This document shows positions 31,084-39,585 of a stretch of DNA of 42,979 bases, piece by piece. Numbering within the stretch: the first letter of the stretch is position 1; each line of letters opens with the position of its first letter. Both the position numbers and the translations under genes were made by a program. This stretch comes from Clostridium sp. Its GTDB lineage: Bacteria; Bacteroidota; Bacteroidia; Bacteroidales; Muribaculaceae. Where the stretch lies: positions 1 through 42,979 of the forward strand of contig JAMPBQ010000012.1 of NCBI GenBank assembly GCA_023666615.1, written 5' to 3'. The notes below the pieces were generated by a model that ran no database searches, had not been told where the DNA came from, and was given only the letters and a program-made list of their open reading frames with translations.

Positions 31084-31690
31084 AATAGACAAAAAGGCAA
31101 ACAAAGAGGAATTTGCCGAGCTGCTGAAATCAACCGGACGCGACGGAGTGGAGGAAACGATAGAGTATCTTGAGGAAGTAGGGTTCTTCAGCGCGCCGGC
31201 CTCAGCGGCGCACCATCTGGCAGTGGAGGGCGGCCTGGCGCAGCATTCGCTCAACACCTGCCATGCCGCGCTCTCGATTTGGGAAGGGATGAAGGCCCTG
31301 GATTCGGGCTTGGAGTATGCCGTAAAAAGGGAAAATATCATAATAGCCAGCCTTCTGCATGATGTGTGCAAGAGCAACAGCTACCAAAAATCGCCCCGAA
31401 AGCGCAAAAATGACCTTGGGCAGGATGAAGTGTATATGGGGTTCAAGGCCGTAGATTCTCCGCTGCCGATAGGGCATGGCGAAAAGTCGCTGATTATGCT
31501 CCTCTACAACACCCCTCTTGACCTCACCGACGAGGAAATGCTGGCCATACGCTGGCACATGGGCCCATGGGGCCTCAACTTCAACAGCGGCGAGGAATGC
31601 CGCCTCTATGACGGCGCCAACAACCGCCCCCTCGTCCCCATCATCTACGCCGCCGACCTCCTGGCCAGCCGCATCATCGAAAACAATTGA
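31073..31690 (+). CDS. HD-domain hydrolase
   Basis: This 205-residue protein has the HD-superfamily metal ligands: His in GGLAQHSLNT, His-Asp in ASLLHDVCKSN, and further His in GHGEKS and IRWHMGPW. Metal-dependent phosphohydrolases of this type act on nucleotides or nucleic acids; the substrate here is unknown. It overlaps the B3/B4 gene by 11 bases and ends the operon. Only 3 bases separate its stop from that of the convergent DUF1573 gene, with no terminator between them, so the transcripts must overlap. Confidence 0.85.
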   Translation: MKSEIDKKANKEEFAELLKSTGRDGVEETIEYLEEVGFFSAPASAAHHLAVEGGLAQHSLNTCHAALSIWEGMKALDSGLEYAVKRENIIIASLLHDVCKSNSYQKSPRKRKNDLGQDEVYMGFKAVDSPLPIGHGEKSLIMLLYNTPLDLTDEEMLAIRWHMGPWGLNFNSGEECRLYDGANNRPLVPIIYAADLLASRIIENN

Positions 31691-31693
31691 GGC

Positions 31694-32770
31694 CTAGCGG
31701 CGGGGGGCTAGGATGCGGACGGTGCGGGTGGGGACGGCCGGGTCGTTGCTGATTATTGCCATTTTGGTGTTGATTAGGCCTGTGGGCTGGCAGGAGGGGT
31801 CGTACGTGACGGTGATTTCGGCGCTCTTACCGCCTTTGATTTTGTCGGAGGGAGCCTGCACGGTCACGGCCGGGTCCTGCGAGTAGGCTCGGCGTATGAT
31901 CAAGGGATCTTTTCCTGTGTTGGTGATTTTCAGCTTATAGGTTATGGGGGTGGTGGAGTTCAGGGGCACCTCGGGGAGGTCAATGTGGTCGGAGGGCAGG
32001 GACAGCGCCGGGGCGTCGGCGCGCTGCTTGTCGGTGAGCGCGCTGAAGTCCTCTTCGATTATCGCCACCACCGGCAGCCAGTGCGTTTCCTCGCCTGGAT
32101 TGGCTGAAATTTTTATTGAGTCGGATACGATGCCCCATTGGCCGCACTTTGTGGCGTTGAAGTAAAATTCAATTGTCGCCATGTCTCCCGGGCCTACGGC
32201 CTCGGGACTGCATTTTACTGAAAGATAAGCCGGAAGATAGTCGAATGCCGGTCGGATGGTGTCGGCCGATTGGTTGTATCCCGTCAGGAATTCCGTCTTT
32301 GAATGGCCGGCGGGCACGCGGCCGAGCATCGCCAGGCCATTGCGCAGCTTCAGCTTGCCGGCGTCCACCGGGTAATAATGGCCCACGGTCCTGTCGTTGC
32401 CGATGACAACGCCCTTTATCGTCAGCTTTTGGCGCTCGCGGGAGGCTGTGGTGCGCACATACACTTGTTTTTCAAACCTTCCGGGGCGGCCTTCAGGATT
32501 GTACACGACCCTTACCTGGGCGGTGTCGCCCGGGGCGATTGCCTCCGTGTCGTAATGTGGCACGGTGCAGCCGCACGTGGCGGCGGCGCTTATGATGGCC
32601 AGGGAGTCGGGGCTGTCGTTGACCAGCTTGAAAATTGCCTCAACCTTGTCGCCGTCCTCTCGGAAGGCGCCGAAATCGTATGTGGTCTGCAGCCAATGCG
32701 CCTGGTCTTCGGCTAGGGCGCAGAGAGATGCCATGATGAGCATTGCGGCGCTGATTATCAAATTTTTCAT
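31694..32770 (-). CDS. DUF1573 domain secreted protein
   Basis: This 358-residue protein has a signal peptide (MKNLIISAAMLIMASLCALAED) and a DUF1573 domain with the hallmark cysteine phrase AATCGCTVPHYDTEAIAPGD. Three or more immunoglobulin-like beta-sandwich segments follow (VPLNSTTPITYKLKITNTGKD in the last third). DUF1573 proteins are abundant in Bacteroidetes periplasm; their role is unknown. I start at ATG 32770, where the signal peptide begins. The upstream extension would precede it with a charged segment and is unlikely. Confidence 0.82.
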   Translation of the reverse strand: MKNLIISAAMLIMASLCALAEDQAHWLQTTYDFGAFREDGDKVEAIFKLVNDSPDSLAIISAAATCGCTVPHYDTEAIAPGDTAQVRVVYNPEGRPGRFEKQVYVRTTASRERQKLTIKGVVIGNDRTVGHYYPVDAGKLKLRNGLAMLGRVPAGHSKTEFLTGYNQSADTIRPAFDYLPAYLSVKCSPEAVGPGDMATIEFYFNATKCGQWGIVSDSIKISANPGEETHWLPVVAIIEEDFSALTDKQRADAPALSLPSDHIDLPEVPLNSTTPITYKLKITNTGKDPLIIRRAYSQDPAVTVQAPSDKIKGGKSAEITVTYDPSCQPTGLINTKMAIISNDPAVPTRTVRILAPRR

Positions 32771-32839
32771 TCTGTCTAATTTTAAGTCGCGCCAAAATGG
32801 CGCTGATTCATGCCGGAATGGCATTTTTGAAATTCATCG

Positions 32840-32847
32840 CAAATATA
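32840..32847 (-). promoter_or_regulatory. -7 box of the DUF1573 gene
   Basis: On the minus strand this reads TATATTTG, matching TAnnTTTG, 70 bases upstream of ATG 32770. TTTG motifs upstream are at 12 and 16 bases, closer than the usual 19-20. Confidence 0.45.
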
Positions 32848-32930
32848 CAAACAATATTCCAAACAAATGGTTTTAATTATGAGGCTCCGGCATGCGGAGC
32901 GCGTTTCAACAACATTAATAATTGCAAATT

Positions 32931-34229
32931 ATGGCACCCGCAGATTCAATCATTCCCGCCCATTCGCTTGCTGTATGGCTTTTGCGCAATATTGACCGCT
33001 TTCTTGACATGGTAGGGCTTGACCGCTACCACAGCGTGGAGCAATTGATATATTTCGCCATCATCGTGGCGGCGTCTTATTTCATAGGATGGATAATAAG
33101 GTGGCTGATACTATGGGTGAGTCAGCGATTCGTGAAGATCAAGAGCACGGAAGGGGGCAACGAGCTGCTGCGCGAGCATACGCTGACGCGGTGCTCCCAC
33201 ATCATTCCCCCCATTGTGTTCCTTAGCCTGGCGCCATTCGCCTTTGATTCCCGCTCGGCCACCCTCACGTGGATCACGAGGGCTTCGCTCGTGTACCTGT
33301 CGTTTGCCATAGCTGTGGCCATCAACGCGATATTCACCTTCGTCTTCACGAGATACGACAAGAAGGTGAATCGCCGCAATCTTCCAATCAAGGGCGTGCT
33401 GAACGTGATCCACGGCATTGTATGGATCATAGCCATCATTGTGTCGGTGTCGATAATCGTAGACAAGTCGCCGGCGACGCTTTTGGGAGGCCTTACGGCT
33501 TTCGCGGCGGTGCTTATGCTCATATTCAAGGACAGCATCCTTGGCCTGGTGGCCGGCGTGCAGATGACGCAGAACGACATGCTGCATGTGGGCGACTGGA
33601 TCGTGGTGCCGTCCACGCCGGCCAATGGCATAGTGGAGGATGTGTCGCTTACAACGGTGAAGGTGCGGAATTTTGACAATACTCTTGTGACGGTGCCGCC
33701 CTATACCCTCGTTTCCTCTTCGTTCCAGAATTGGAAGGGAATGAGCGACAGCGGAGTTCGGAGGATTGAGGGCGCCATCTACATCAACCCCGACACGGTG
33801 ATAAGGCCAACGGCCGACCAGCTTAAAGCCTACGGCGATGCGCACCCGCAGGTTAAGGATTTCATTGAATCCTTGCAGTCAAAGGGGCAGACTGTGGCAT
33901 GGAACGCCGGGGTGGCCCCGGCCAACGGCACAATTGAGACCAACCTTGGAGTGTTCAGATATTTTCTGGTGAGATACCTTCTGGACAGCCCGATGATCAA
34001 CAAGGACAACGACCTGATGGTGCGCGTGCTGCAGATGAGCCCCGAGGGCATCCCGCTGGAGATTTATTGCTTCGCCGTGACTACGCAGTGGGAAAGCTAC
34101 GAGGGAGTGCAGAGCGCGGTGTTTGAATACGCCATCTCGCATGCGGCAGACTTTGGGCTGCAGATACTCAGCGGAGACTTCTTAAAGGTGGAGACGGGAG
34201 AGGCCAAAAGCACTGAGGGCAAGGCATAA
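32931..34229 (+). CDS. Mechanosensitive ion channel (MscS family)
   Basis: This 432-residue inner-membrane protein has four or five predicted transmembrane helices in the first 180 residues (including LIYFAIIVAASYFIGWIIRW). The pore-lining and beta-domain phrases TAFAAVLMLIFKDSILGLVAGVQ and GDWIVVP...GIVEDVSLTTVKVRNFDNTLVTVPP are typical of MscS. It should release solutes on hypo-osmotic shock. Length and the extra N-terminal helices resemble the YbdG/MscM subgroup. I start at ATG 32931; an in-frame TTG at 32922 is less likely. A strong terminator follows. Confidence 0.92.
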   Translation: MAPADSIIPAHSLAVWLLRNIDRFLDMVGLDRYHSVEQLIYFAIIVAASYFIGWIIRWLILWVSQRFVKIKSTEGGNELLREHTLTRCSHIIPPIVFLSLAPFAFDSRSATLTWITRASLVYLSFAIAVAINAIFTFVFTRYDKKVNRRNLPIKGVLNVIHGIVWIIAIIVSVSIIVDKSPATLLGGLTAFAAVLMLIFKDSILGLVAGVQMTQNDMLHVGDWIVVPSTPANGIVEDVSLTTVKVRNFDNTLVTVPPYTLVSSSFQNWKGMSDSGVRRIEGAIYINPDTVIRPTADQLKAYGDAHPQVKDFIESLQSKGQTVAWNAGVAPANGTIETNLGVFRYFLVRYLLDSPMINKDNDLMVRVLQMSPEGIPLEIYCFAVTTQWESYEGVQSAVFEYAISHAADFGLQILSGDFLKVETGEAKSTEGKA

Positions 34230-34230
34230 A

Positions 34231-34277
34231 AAATCGTGACAACGCAGAATCGGCCCGGCGTTGTCACGATTTTTTTA
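34231..34277. terminator. Bidirectional terminator between MscS and serpin genes
   Basis: A perfect 14-base-pair stem, AAATCGTGACAACG with CGTTGTCACGATTT (34231-34244 and 34259-34272), is followed by a run of T. It lies between two convergent genes. Confidence 0.88.
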
Positions 34278-34291
34278 TTTTAGCTTATGGG

Positions 34292-35521
34292 TTAGAATCG
34301 CTCGATTTTGCCTGCGAAGAGAATGCATCTTGTGGAAGCTTCGTAGATGGTGAAGATGAAAGGACGGTCCACCACCATTGGTTCGGGCGCTAAGGTTAGC
34401 GTGGCTGTTAGCTCACCGCCAATGACGGTGACGGCTGCCGCAGTGGCGCCCTTTTCATCCACTTTGAAGCTGTAGCCTTGGTTAACGTCTTTTATAAAGG
34501 TTTTTAAGGGGGAAATGCCGGATAATTCCGCAAGTTTGGCATCAAAGGCTCTCTGAATGCCAAGACTTTGTAAGAGAGATTTCAATTCAAGCTTATTTTT
34601 AATCTCAAACTTCGGCATTGTAAGCGTAAGGTCGGCATTTCCGACGCGTTCAAAAGTCGCCCTATCCTTGAGTTCAGCTATGCACTCTGTCAAAGAAGCG
34701 TCTTCCTTGGGCAGTGTTATGGACATGCGATACGCGCCATTGCCGAAGTTGAGATGCGCATGTCGGGCCTTATCGGTCTCGCCATATGAGCACGAGATTT
34801 CTTCTCCTTTCATAAACGGCATTTTGGTTACGGTGTTGTCGCAGTTTGTAAAATCTCTCTCTCCTGCGGATTTGAACTTAACGCAACTGCTCCATATATT
34901 TTGGAAATATAGAGCATTTATTATGGTGTAATCATAGCTTTGGCCCTCGTCGATTATGTCATCGATAAGGCCTTCAGTGTGTTCTTTGCACCAAGCGTTC
35001 ACGTCTTTGGCAAAATTCTGTGGAGTGGTGTTTGATGCCGTTGCGTTGAAGTTTTCCGCCAATATGGATTTATATTCATCCCGTATTGGCATATTTTCGT
35101 CAATCCAGAGTGAATTGGCAACTAACAGTTTGCAATTCTTATCGCGTGAAGTCAAGTCGTCGACAAGAAATCTAGTGCTCTCGTTGATCTGTGCCACGCT
35201 CATCCCGTCAAGGCCGAGAGTGCGGATAATCTCGTCGCGGGTTTCGCCCTCGGCGCCGTTCAGAAGCATTGTAAGGGCTATTTGTGCGCTTGTGGGTGAC
35301 AGGCAAATGTTCTTTCCAACATGACTTTCATTGGTTTTAGCAAAGAGATTCCACGTAAAATCATAGCTGGAATAGGCTACCTCCGCCTCGCCGCGCGAAA
35401 GTATTATCCTCTCATACGGATTGTCATTTGTGTTATTACCTCCAGCGCTTGGTTCATCGGATGAGCAGCCCACAGCAACAAGGGCCAGCAGACCGCAAAA
35501 AATAAAATTAAGCTTTTTCAT
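34292..35521 (-). CDS. Serpin (serine/cysteine protease inhibitor) lipoprotein
   Basis: This 409-residue exported serpin has lipid-bearing Cys19 (AVGCSSDEP; the acidic residues after it favour surface exposure). Serpin landmarks include NICLSPTSAQIALTMLLNGAEGET and the C-terminal DRPFIFTIYEASTRCILFAGKI. The reactive-centre-loop hinge VDEKGATAAAVT is of the inhibitory type; counting from Gly358 as P15 places P1 near Thr372 and P1' at Ala373. That would suit elastase-like or papain-like proteases rather than trypsin. It starts 6 bases after the stop of the C10 cysteine peptidase gene, so the two are co-transcribed. It may restrain that peptidase or block host proteases. Confidence 0.9.
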   Translation of the reverse strand: MKKLNFIFCGLLALVAVGCSSDEPSAGGNNTNDNPYERIILSRGEAEVAYSSYDFTWNLFAKTNESHVGKNICLSPTSAQIALTMLLNGAEGETRDEIIRTLGLDGMSVAQINESTRFLVDDLTSRDKNCKLLVANSLWIDENMPIRDEYKSILAENFNATASNTTPQNFAKDVNAWCKEHTEGLIDDIIDEGQSYDYTIINALYFQNIWSSCVKFKSAGERDFTNCDNTVTKMPFMKGEEISCSYGETDKARHAHLNFGNGAYRMSITLPKEDASLTECIAELKDRATFERVGNADLTLTMPKFEIKNKLELKSLLQSLGIQRAFDAKLAELSGISPLKTFIKDVNQGYSFKVDEKGATAAAVTVIGGELTATLTLAPEPMVVDRPFIFTIYEASTRCILFAGKIERF

Positions 35522-35527
35522 AAAAAT

Positions 35528-36862
35528 TTACTTAAACATTGTGAAATAACGGATATAGTATTTGAAATCTTGTGATACGCTATAATTATACGCAGTGTCG
35601 TATTCCTTGCATTTTGCAGGGTCATAAACGTTTACGTCATAATAGCCATTGTTGCTGCCGTCCCATCCCCAATTTATGTGAGAAAGTTGGTATACCGGAC
35701 TGTCGTACACACTGACGGGGTCTCCTGCGGGAATGAAATTGCCGTTTTCATCGTATAACGGGTGATCTACAGCATATACCTTTACATGGTCAATCTTTTC
35801 CTTGTATCCATCGAGAATCCAGGCGTGACCATTCGCTTTTTCATTTTCGCTTAAAGAACCTCTCATAATGATTAGGTCCCATCGTTTCAGATTTGGAACA
35901 TCGGGAGATTTATCATATATTTGAGAAATCTCTAATTCTGGTGTAATATTTAAAAATACTTTTCTCAAATCTACAATAGAAGCGGCTGTTCCGTATGGTG
36001 AGTCATAGTTGGCGTTGATTCTATGGCCAATCTCTCTGGATATGCGAGCAAGAGCAAGGTAATCTTCCAGATGAGATACATTGCTAAAATTGGATGGGGA
36101 AGAGTAGCTTGATGCAACATTCTCCTTTAAGGAAGCCCAATTAAAAGACTGATAATTTTGGTCTCGCTCGGGATAAGTCAAGTTGATGGAAGTTGGCAAT
36201 TCAAAATAGCTAAGTGCCTGAACACCTGCTGTAACTACACAGCCACTGATTTTATTTGTGCAAAAATAGCCAGTTGGCCAGTCTTGTCCCCACATCACTT
36301 TGACTGCAGGCTTATGGTCACGAGTTGTAGTTGTGACCACTCTTTCCATACATAAGATAGGGTCAGGGTTTATTATTAAGCTGCCACCAGGTTTGGGTTT
36401 GTCGGGGGCACCTGGCGTTATTGCGTAGAGGATGGAGGCGTCCATAAAGGCCTTTAGGCCGGGAATCTCGATATCGTCAATGTTGGTGATTTCACCATTG
36501 TCGGTCAGGGCGAGGAGAGGGGTGCATTCTTTGTTTGCCGCAACTACGGCATAGCCATTGTTGTCGCCGAAATTCACGACGTAGATTGCGGTGTCAGAAG
36601 CGGCGGAGCGGGAGGCTTTGTTTGAGCCAAAGACAACAACATCCTTAGGCGTAAGGCTCATAGCGCGGCTGTTATGACCTTGAAAGATAGCGCCATAATT
36701 TTCTGACACTATTTCAAGAACTTCTTCCACAGAGCGGATATTTGAGGCGTCGGGGTCAACGGCTTTTTGCTCGTCGGCGATGTTGACGAAGGGTTCGTCA
36801 TTAGTGCATGACCATAGGCCGACACTAAAGGCAAGCAAGGTTAAAAAAGAAAGTTTTTTCAT
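35528..36862 (-). CDS. C10 family cysteine peptidase lipoprotein (streptopain-like)
   Basis: This is a 444-residue secreted protease. A lipoprotein signal (GLWSCTNDEP, Cys19) is followed by a streptopain-type propeptide (about 40-150, ending near YVVNFGDNNGYAVVAANKE). The mature domain has the catalytic Cys208 in KISGCVVTAGVQALSYF, His346 in GHAWILDGY, and the later NWGWDGSNNGYY. I start at ATG 36862 (MKKLSFLTLL) because the signal peptide begins there. It lies between the small secreted protein and the serpin on one transcript. C10 peptidases of gut Bacteroides are secreted and can cleave host proteins; the target here is unknown. Confidence 0.9.
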   Translation of the reverse strand: MKKLSFLTLLAFSVGLWSCTNDEPFVNIADEQKAVDPDASNIRSVEEVLEIVSENYGAIFQGHNSRAMSLTPKDVVVFGSNKASRSAASDTAIYVVNFGDNNGYAVVAANKECTPLLALTDNGEITNIDDIEIPGLKAFMDASILYAITPGAPDKPKPGGSLIINPDPILCMERVVTTTTRDHKPAVKVMWGQDWPTGYFCTNKISGCVVTAGVQALSYFELPTSINLTYPERDQNYQSFNWASLKENVASSYSSPSNFSNVSHLEDYLALARISREIGHRINANYDSPYGTAASIVDLRKVFLNITPELEISQIYDKSPDVPNLKRWDLIIMRGSLSENEKANGHAWILDGYKEKIDHVKVYAVDHPLYDENGNFIPAGDPVSVYDSPVYQLSHINWGWDGSNNGYYDVNVYDPAKCKEYDTAYNYSVSQDFKYYIRYFTMFK

Positions 36863-36889
36863 AATGGTTTGTTTAATTAAGTTATGCAT

Positions 36890-37282
36890 TTATCTTTCGT
36901 CGTTGTTATATATGCCAATATATTTGTGATTTTCTGTGAATACGATTAATTCAACGAAAGTGTTTTCGTAAAGAGAGATGTATTCAACGACCTCTTTGTT
37001 ATCACTTGTGGATAAACAACATATGCCATCTATCCATACTTCATACAAATCTATATTCTCATATGTATTTGAGAAAAAGAGTGTCTTGTTTGTCCAATCG
37101 ATATAACCCACAATGGGTGGAGTTGGCATTCTATGCCCATGATTTATGGGGATGTCATTATAAGGAGGTTTATCAGGGCCTTTATTCTCTTTGAATAAAA
37201 TTGTCGTTTGGGCATAGGTGATAATCGACGAGAATAAACAAGCGAGTCCAATGATGAGTTTAATTTTATTAAAGTGCTTCAT
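36890..37282 (-). CDS. Small secreted DUF3244-like protein
   Basis: This 130-residue protein has a signal peptide (LIIGLACLFSSIITYAQ). The pattern MPTPPIVGYIDWTNKTLFFSN resembles the DUF3244 family of small secreted Bacteroidales proteins; family assignment is tentative. It is the first gene of the C10/serpin operon, 27 bases before the C10 start. Small proteins encoded beside C10 peptidases in Bacteroides are often their inhibitors, so an inhibitory role is possible. There is no motif to confirm it. Confidence 0.65.
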   Translation of the reverse strand: MKHFNKIKLIIGLACLFSSIITYAQTTILFKENKGPDKPPYNDIPINHGHRMPTPPIVGYIDWTNKTLFFSNTYENIDLYEVWIDGICCLSTSDNKEVVEYISLYENTFVELIVFTENHKYIGIYNNDER

Positions 37283-37317
37283 AATGAAAAATTATTGAAT
37301 AGTGTAATTATTTTTGG

Positions 37318-37325
37318 CAAATTTA
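37318..37325 (-). promoter_or_regulatory. -7 box of the protease-serpin operon
   Basis: On the minus strand this reads TAAATTTG. A degenerate -33 (CTTG, 37348-37351) is 22 bases away and touches the large inverted repeat at 37352-37407, so that repeat could act as an operator as well as a terminator. Confidence 0.5.
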
Positions 37326-37351
37326 AGTACAATGAATTGAATTCACACAAG

Positions 37352-37407
37352 AAAATAGTACGGAAAAAGTACGGAAATTGATTTCCGTACTTTTTCCGTA
37401 CTATTTT
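37352..37407. terminator. Perfect 26-base-pair inverted repeat with internal tandem GTACGGAAA
   Basis: The two 26-base arms (37352-37377 and 37382-37407) match perfectly around a 4-base loop, TTGA. Each arm contains GTACGGAAA twice. It lies between the stop of the TPR-HTH regulator gene (37415) and the promoter of the protease operon. It can terminate the regulator transcript (CTATTTTC follows on the minus strand). The direct repeats inside the arms also look like paired protein-binding sites. Confidence 0.75.
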
Positions 37408-37414
37408 AACTATG

Positions 37415-39085
37415 CTAAAGCATCCTAATTAAGATTTCTAAAGCTTTGTGATTGTTGTTATCGCCAATTATCTTTTTGCTTAACTCTTTTTTCCTTGATG
37501 AAATAGTTGTTTTAGTTTTGCCAAGCAAAGAGGATATTTGTGAGGTGCCAAAACCGCATTTAATTAAAATCAATGTTTGTTTCTCGTGCAGTTTAAGTTC
37601 ATTGCCAATTAAAGTTTTCAGTTTTTCAAAGAAGTGAGGACTTGATTTAACTACTATGTTTTGAATTTGATCCCAAAATGGGTCGGAGTCTTTAATGCAT
37701 TTGCCATCCTTGATTAGGTTTTGTAAGATTTTGTACTCAAGGGACTGTAATATATAAGGATTAACTTTTGATTTTTCGCCTTTTGATTCTATGTCAGATA
37801 CTTTCTTTTCTATCCAATTTCTAAGTTCGTTATAATTGGATGACAAATAACATTGTGGACTGGATTTTTGAATTTTTTCAGTTAGATCGTTAAACAACAA
37901 TAGTGTTTTGTTGAGTTTAAATAAAATTCTTTTTTCTTTTAATTTTAAAATTAGAATTACGATTGCCGATATTAAAATCAAGATAATGGACAATATAAGC
38001 CAACTAAAGGTTTGTATGTATTTGCGTTCGGCCTCAATTTTTGATTTCTCATGGGTTTTATAATTGTAGGCAGAGGCTTCAAAAACAGCTAATTGAGATT
38101 CATTTTTGTTGTAAAAGTCCTCCAATAAATTATAGTATTTGAAAAAATAAACATTTAAAGAGTCGGGATTTGAATAAGTCAATAATTTTTGTGATAAAAT
38201 ATTCCGATATCCTTTCCTCTTATTGTTGTCATCTTGGCTGGTAATGAGTTCATAGGAATACTTATAGGCGGAGTCAAGCAATCCTGCATAAAGATAAATG
38301 TCAGCGCCATTGCTTAATGCATAGTTCCTTAAGGATGGAGATACTGAATCGGGAAGATTTCGGGTCAAATTTAAGGCAATGTCTATATTGCCTGACCTAA
38401 ATTCAATTTCTGAAGCAAAAACTTTATTATCAGTAACAAACTCTTTAGATATTTTGGATCCTAATTCATTAGATTTTTTGATGTGGCGTTTGGCTAGGTC
38501 ATATTTTTTATCATAAAGATAGGACAGGGCTATGAGCTGATGGTCATAGGCAAGGTTGATTGTATCTAATAGAATTGAATCAATGGAGATTGCTTGTTGT
38601 ATGTATGATTGTGCATCGGCATACATACGCAGCTGGTGCATCAACCGGCCGCTTTGGGCTAGTACGCTGCCTTTTAGTTTTAGGTTGTCGGTGTTTTTTA
38701 GTTGGGCGAGGGCTTGTTGGAAGAATTTTAGGGCGGTAGGGTAGTCGCCGAGGTCGGAGCAGACGCGGCCGCCGTAGTATAGGGCTTCGGGGTATGCTTC
38801 GAGGGAGGGATGGGATGAGTAGTAGTCGATTGCATCGAGGATTAGGCTGTCGGAGGCATGCGGCATGTAGGCCTTGTCGGAGGCTTTGATTTTTAGGAGG
38901 TCGAAGTAGTGGCGGTTTGGGGCGGATAGGGATGCGTAATCGATTTTGCCCAGTGAGTCAAGTGCTAGGAGGGGTTGGTCGGCGGCCAGCGAGGCCACTG
39001 TGTCGAGGCGCGGGTCGGTGTGCCGGCCTGAGCAGCAAGCCAGCATGGCGGATATTATGATGGATAGTATTAGACGAGCAAGCAT
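37415..39085 (-). CDS. Membrane-tethered TPR sensor with C-terminal HTH regulator
   Basis: This is 556 residues. The N-terminus is a lipoprotein-type signal (MLACCSG, Cys16 or Cys17). Residues about 40-330 are helical TPR-like repeats (YPTALKFFQQALAQL, YADAQSYIQQAISID). One transmembrane helix lies at about 360-382 (FSWLILSIILILISAIVILI). The cytoplasmic end has a LuxR-like HTH (KQTLILIKCGFGTSQISSLLGKTKTTISSRKKELSKKI). This layout, extracytoplasmic TPRs joined to a cytoplasmic HTH, is typical of Bacteroidales. It probably senses an envelope signal and controls the adjacent protease operon. The likely target is the region around 37318-37407. Confidence 0.85.
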   Translation of the reverse strand: MLARLILSIIISAMLACCSGRHTDPRLDTVASLAADQPLLALDSLGKIDYASLSAPNRHYFDLLKIKASDKAYMPHASDSLILDAIDYYSSHPSLEAYPEALYYGGRVCSDLGDYPTALKFFQQALAQLKNTDNLKLKGSVLAQSGRLMHQLRMYADAQSYIQQAISIDSILLDTINLAYDHQLIALSYLYDKKYDLAKRHIKKSNELGSKISKEFVTDNKVFASEIEFRSGNIDIALNLTRNLPDSVSPSLRNYALSNGADIYLYAGLLDSAYKYSYELITSQDDNNKRKGYRNILSQKLLTYSNPDSLNVYFFKYYNLLEDFYNKNESQLAVFEASAYNYKTHEKSKIEAERKYIQTFSWLILSIILILISAIVILILKLKEKRILFKLNKTLLLFNDLTEKIQKSSPQCYLSSNYNELRNWIEKKVSDIESKGEKSKVNPYILQSLEYKILQNLIKDGKCIKDSDPFWDQIQNIVVKSSPHFFEKLKTLIGNELKLHEKQTLILIKCGFGTSQISSLLGKTKTTISSRKKELSKKIIGDNNNHKALEILIRML

Positions 39086-39110
39086 TGGAAATAATCTTTT
39101 TCTGTTGTGG

Positions 39111-39118
39111 CAAAGATA
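39111..39118 (-). promoter_or_regulatory. -7 box of the TPR-HTH regulator gene
   Basis: On the minus strand this reads TATCTTTG (TAnnTTTG), 25 bases upstream of the start codon at 39085. No TTTG is seen at the -33 position. Confidence 0.45.
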
Positions 39119-39258
39119 GGGAAATAATTTGAATTTATAGCTATGAATGGATGATTTGGCTGAAATTTGTTGATTTTTTGGCGAGAGGGGGAGGAATAAC
39201 CACGGATTTCACGGATTTGATTTGGCGGCATAACGATATGGCGAGGGGGGCGAGCAGA

Positions 39259-39333
39259 GCTCGCAAACGCAACGAAACAAGTTGGGTTTTGGCCGCTTTG
39301 CTCGCGAAGGCAACGAAACCAACTTGGGGATGG
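39259..39333. repeat. Two-copy 41-base direct repeat
   Basis: GCTCGC(A/G)AA(C/G)GCAACGAAAC occurs at 39259 and again at 39300, followed in both by an AAnTTGGG-type sequence. Part of the 585-base gene-free stretch 39086-39670, which also holds the 39406-39585 palindrome array and no convincing gene. Confidence 0.7.
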
Positions 39334-39405
39334 AAGCTGGGCTTTGCTATGGTTTCTTGAGGGGGTATGGCAAAAAGGATGGATAATTGCAGTAACCACA
39401 ACGAC

Positions 39406-39585
39406 GCCTCTACGAGGCTTACCTTTTTGATTATCAGAAACCCCAGGCTTTCGCCTGGGGTTAATCACAAATAGCCTCTACGAGGCTTTGGCTTGTTTTT
39501 CAACATCTCCTTTTGGAAGATAGTCTCTACGAGGCTTTGGCTTGTTTTTCAACATCTCCGTTTTGGAAGATAGCCTCTACGAGGC
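39406..39585. repeat. REP-like array of palindromic units
   Basis: The unit GCCTC-TAC-GAGGC occurs at 39406-39418, 39474-39486, 39523-39535 (one mismatch) and 39573-39585. A larger perfect palindrome, AACCCCAGGC-TTTC-GCCTGGGGTT, lies at 39439-39462. The last three units sit on a 49-50-base tandem repeat that includes GGCTTGTTTTTCAACATCTC. This resembles REP-type interspersed elements. No associated transposase is present in the window. Confidence 0.82.

Noticed and set aside
32884-32900. Hairpin GCTCCG/CGGAGC before the MscS gene
   Set aside because: Only six pairs and no T tract; not enough to call a terminator or riboswitch.
39070-39468. Open frames on the minus strand across the repeat region (132 and 86 codons)
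   Set aside because: They consist of repeat sequence, have no domain or signal, and one overlaps the start of the TPR-HTH gene.
39474-39585. CRISPR-like array (three units at 49-50-base spacing)
   Set aside because: The intervening sequences are themselves repeated rather than unique spacers, the units are palindromic REP-like, and no cas genes are present.
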